Shown here piece by piece: positions 60,701 to 64,000 of a stretch of DNA of 64,000 nt. Position 1 is the first letter of the stretch, and each line of letters starts with the position of its first letter. The notes under the pieces were generated by a model. It saw nothing but the letters and a program-made list of their open reading frames with translations. It made no database searches and had not been told where the DNA came from. The stretch spans positions 868,001-932,000 of the forward strand of contig CM051511.1 of assembly GCA_028015205.1 (NCBI GenBank). Direction: 5' to 3'. The position numbers and the translations under genes are program-made. This DNA comes from Mytilisepta virgata (taxonomy: Eukaryota; Mollusca; Bivalvia; Mytilida; Mytilidae).

Positions 60701-63147
60701 ATGAAAGGGTCAGGAAAAGATTGGTTTATATCTAAAATATATGAATAGAGTGGGATTCGAAAACATTGGCCATTAGTTACACCCTCCCTCTCACCGTGGA
60801 TTAAATTCTTTCTAGCCCGGAATACTCTAGATATGAAACTTTTAAAAATCAATTTACTAAAGCATGACATGCAAGAATTAATTAGGACCTGTTAACAGAA
60901 AGTACCTCAAGGTCGTATAAATCTCAATTAATCAGACTTCATGGAGGTCTCATAGTGGTTTTCTGGCACAGTCAGAACTATATATGGTTTCCGATACAGT
61001 CATTCTTTAAATTTTTAATGAACCAATATTTCCCGCTTACGCAAATGTCAGCATTAAGAACACTCAAGTTAACCATAGAGTACTATACGTAAACAAAAAT
61101 CAATCATTAAAATACCCAATCATTAAATATTTGTTGAACATACATAAATAATGGAAAATAACCCTCATGTTAAATTTGTAGGACGTTTTAATGACAGGTT
61201 AAAGTGTTTTATTAACAGAACCTTGCAGCGTAAACTATCTTCAATTAGATCCTAGCATAAAATTGAACGTCAGAGGTAATTTACAAAATTGTGCAGATAT
61301 ATCTTGAGGGATCACGTTCTGGGAATTATATGTATGATAACACCTAAAATTTCACATAGATATTTGATGAAATATTAATATAGGTAAGTCTCATTGTTTT
61401 TAGTTAGTAATTATATATACTGCACAACACGCGATATTTAATTACTCATCCTGACCAAATTTTTGGTAAAAACTAATTCTTACATTAGTTATACCTAATT
61501 TAAGTTTGAAAAAGAGGAGGCCGGTTGGCACAAAAATGAAGACAATTTCAATGGTTCCTAGTAAAATATTTGCTTATTTATTGATTCTATTATTATTTCA
61601 TTTATTTGTTTATCTTTTTAAAATTTTACTAATGTTGATGTTCAACCATTTTAATGTGCCATTATAAAAATATTCCTTTTATCACGTATAAAGATAATCA
61701 CATAAACACATATAGTGCATGTGAAGTACATATATAGAAGTTTAAAATTCATGTTTACTTTCCGGTTCATTTCAAGACTAATGTACCTTACGATTAAATA
61801 AATTCTAAATTAAACTAAAGTATAAATAAACTTTCGTCAACTTTCGACCATTGGGGCAATCCTCCATCGCTGAGTATATTGTATTTGCAAGACATACATG
61901 GACCAGAAAGATCAAGAACAGCAATGTAAGCGTCGTTTTCCTGCTTTTTATATTTATATCCCATTATTGTAAGGATTAGTTTCTCGTGTACACATGTACT
62001 TTGTAAATTATTCCCAGATAACTCTTAGTCTCGTTCATTTTTTTTTGGGAGGGGGGGGGGGGGACAAATGATAAACATTATTTACCTCCCTTAACTAAGT
62101 TATACAGGAGAGATAATAAATTGTCTCATTTTACCCGAAGGACCAAAGGAAAATAATTAAAGAGATAATTTCAATTGTCTTCCGTGGGTTATGGGAAATA
62201 TTTGACAAATGGTTCTCATTAAATTTCCCAGTTATGACAGATTACAGCATTATGCATGTTAATTCTCAAATTATCATAAAGCTGCAACTTGCATCCATAT
62301 TTAATTGAATATTTTTCGGACAAATAAATTCATTGACGATTGTGTATATAATTTGAATGTAATGAACGTCATAAAAATTCATAAACCCCAGCTGTGATGC
62401 AAGTAGTAAACCCTATATAAATTTTACATCCACAATTCAAATGTGGCTTTATGACACACATTTTTATAAATCGTGTAATAAAATTGACATTCTCATTGAC
62501 AAAATACTTGTAAGATAAAATAAGTTAAAAGGCGAGCAAATGTAAAATATGATTTAAATTACCTAGTACTACATGTGTAATACTTATGAGTTTTAATGTT
62601 AGTAAATCTGCTGATCTTTATAACTTTGACGTTCACGTTTGATATTGTATGATAAGAGAGAAAAACAAGTGCAGTGTTGATAACTTGGAGCAAATTTGAA
62701 TATTTTATCAGGTTATAACAACCCGGCAGTTATACTAACGTGTAATACATTTATTTCTCTATCATTTCTGTGTCTCTTGAAAACTGTTGTTTTAAATTCG
62801 CGATGAGATGCGAGATTCTCCCCCCCCCCCCCCATTACTTAAAGATCAGGCAAAGCAATAAAAGGGTTGATTTTTGGATTGTATTGTGTCAATCCAGGAT
62901 GCCCCCATTTTTCATATTCTAGTATGATATTCACTGTGTGCAAGTTAGCATGTATAAATTGTATCTTCTCTCACTAAAACTGGCAGTTGTCGTATAACAG
63001 AGCATGTACAACAGATCTACTACATAACTTAATATATCATTTGATATATATGCTACAAAATGTTTTATATCTTTTACCTCAGGAGTTTTCTTCCTGGGTG
63101 TTACCGAAAAATGGCGTAAAAAACTATAATCAGCCCGATATCCAATA
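57771..63147. other. Long non-coding stretch
   Basis: No exon supported. Contains a degenerate relative of the 13627 foldback near 62113-62165, a poly-G tract at ~62047-62063 and a poly-C tract at ~62820-62834. Short open frames are AT-rich and unremarkable. Confidence 0.4.
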
Positions 63148-64000
63148 TATACTCTCTCAAAAAAGAAACGCAACATCAGATTATCTTTTTGAAATATTAT
63201 TTTTCCGGACAAATAACCAATAAATATCAAAATATATGTACACATGATCATAATTACACCTTCATAAAAAGTTTCCAGGTACAATCATTTAAATTCATCC
63301 ACCCGTAAACGACTTTGGTCGCAATCTGGGACACCCTACGATTTACGCATTGCCAAAAACTGGGTCGACTTTCACGTGCAAATCATGGGTTATTTTTTAG
63401 CTCAGTCAGTCGGTATAAAAACCCGGTATTTCTTTTCATGAATGCATTCGTAAAATAAAATTCTGATGAGGTGACGCTATGCCAAGGTTAGACGCTGCTA
63501 CCCGGAATATCGCTATCGGACGACTAGAGGCCGGAGAATCACAGAATGCTGTTGCTGTAACGTACAATGTTCATCGTAGCACAATTTCACGCCTTTGGGG
63601 ACGCTACCTGCAGCTTGGTACTACGACAGATCGGCCACGTTCAGGGCGCCCGCGTGTTACAACCAGGGCGCAAGATCGTTACATCAGACTTTTCCATCTG
63701 CGGAATAGGACTATTGCTGCAACAGAAACAGCTGTAAACGTCCCTGGGTTGCGCCGTATATCAGCACAGACAGTACGCAATCGGTTACGTTCTCATGGAT
63801 TGAGGGCAAGAAGACCTTACTTTGGAGCAACACTGAGACGCCAACACCGCCGAGCGAGGGTTAGATGGTGTACTACAGTTCGTGCATGGAATTTACAGAA
63901 CTGGAGAAGAGTATGGTTCAGCGATGAGTCACGTTTTCAACTGGAAAAGCGAGATGGTCGCATACGTGTGTATAGGCGCCGAAACGAACGTTTTGCGCAA
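63148..64000 (+). mobile_element. Tc1-type DNA transposon, 5' part (cut by window end)
   Basis: The probable terminal inverted repeat starts near 63148 (CTCTCTCAAAAAAGAAACGC), next to TA, the target of Tc1/mariner elements. About 330 bp of leader precedes an intact transposase start at 63479. The matching right end lies beyond the window. Confidence 0.75.
63479..64000 (+). CDS. Tc1-family transposase, N-terminal 174 codons (partial)
   Basis: The frame opens at ATG 63479 (context GTGACGCTATGC) and runs without a stop to the window edge. Tc1-type transposases bind the element's inverted repeats and move it by cut and paste into TA sites. The first ~110 residues form the paired-like helix-turn-helix region: an RNIAIGRLEAGESQNAVA helix, then STISRLWGRY, then a basic RPRSGRPRVTT linker, typical of Tc1 elements. 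The catalytic domain begins with WRRVWFSDESRF; Asp149 in FSDES is the first residue of the DDE triad. The other two acidic residues would lie past the window. A family member is usually about 340 residues, so roughly half is present. GC content is well above the surrounding DNA and no frameshift is visible, suggesting a fairly recent insertion. Confidence 0.95.
   Translation, partial: MPRLDAATRNIAIGRLEAGESQNAVAVTYNVHRSTISRLWGRYLQLGTTTDRPRSGRPRVTTRAQDRYIRLFHLRNRTIAATETAVNVPGLRRISAQTVRNRLRSHGLRARRPYFGATLRRQHRRARVRWCTTVRAWNLQNWRRVWFSDESRFQLEKRDGRIRVYRRRNERFAQ

Noticed and set aside
62931..63284. Minus-strand 117-codon open frame
   Set aside because: Runs through the inverted repeat of the Tc1 element and has no recognisable product.

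Overview
This AT-rich, intron-rich, repeat-dense DNA is from an animal nuclear genome. The mix of tRNA-derived SINEs, many short foldback (MITE-like) elements, a Tc1-type transposon and minisatellites suggests a bivalve mollusc, probably a marine mussel. That taxonomic call is inference from repeat style; no taxonomic marker gene is present. There are no bacterial features: no operons, ribosome binding sites or CRISPR.

Layout. 0-6 kb: a TTAA-flanked MITE, an interspersed repeat, two minisatellites sharing a core in opposite orientations, and a 2-kb region bounded by a 50-bp inverted repeat. 6.26-12.94 kb: one huge exon, about 2,227 codons, encoding a very basic Lys/Asn/Ser-rich low-complexity protein with several layers of internal repeats, an acidic Asp/Glu/Ser/Tyr tail and apparently a single cysteine near the C-terminus. 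A polyadenylation signal follows about 300 bp downstream. 13-19 kb: foldback elements, a full SINE with exact target-site duplications, and repeats. 19.4-21.2 kb: a candidate 45-nt untranslated exon and a 453-nt coiled-coil exon. 21-34 kb: MITEs, a SINE nested in another SINE, and a decayed retrotransposon fragment. 34.2-38.1 kb: a hierarchical minisatellite whose sub-arrays look like successive variants of one ancestral monomer. 39.5 kb: a second copy of the TTAA MITE. 41.7-43.6 kb: a 1,905-nt phase-0/phase-0 exon encoding two PH domains, with a CRE-like minisatellite just inside the next intron. 49.4 kb: a further short candidate exon with a good donor. 51.5-54.5 kb: an old direct duplication. 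56.7-57.5 kb: a 146-bp tandem array with one perfect AGGTCAnnnTGACCT palindrome per unit. 63.1 kb to the end: the 5' part of a Tc1-type transposon, cut by the window edge.

Genes. The first locus appears to be the terminal exon of its own gene. The exons at 20.8, 41.7 and 49.4 kb are all on the + strand with phase-0 boundaries. They could belong to one large signalling or scaffold gene, or to alternative transcripts of it, but only transcript data can show this. Most of the rest is introns or intergenic repeat sequence.
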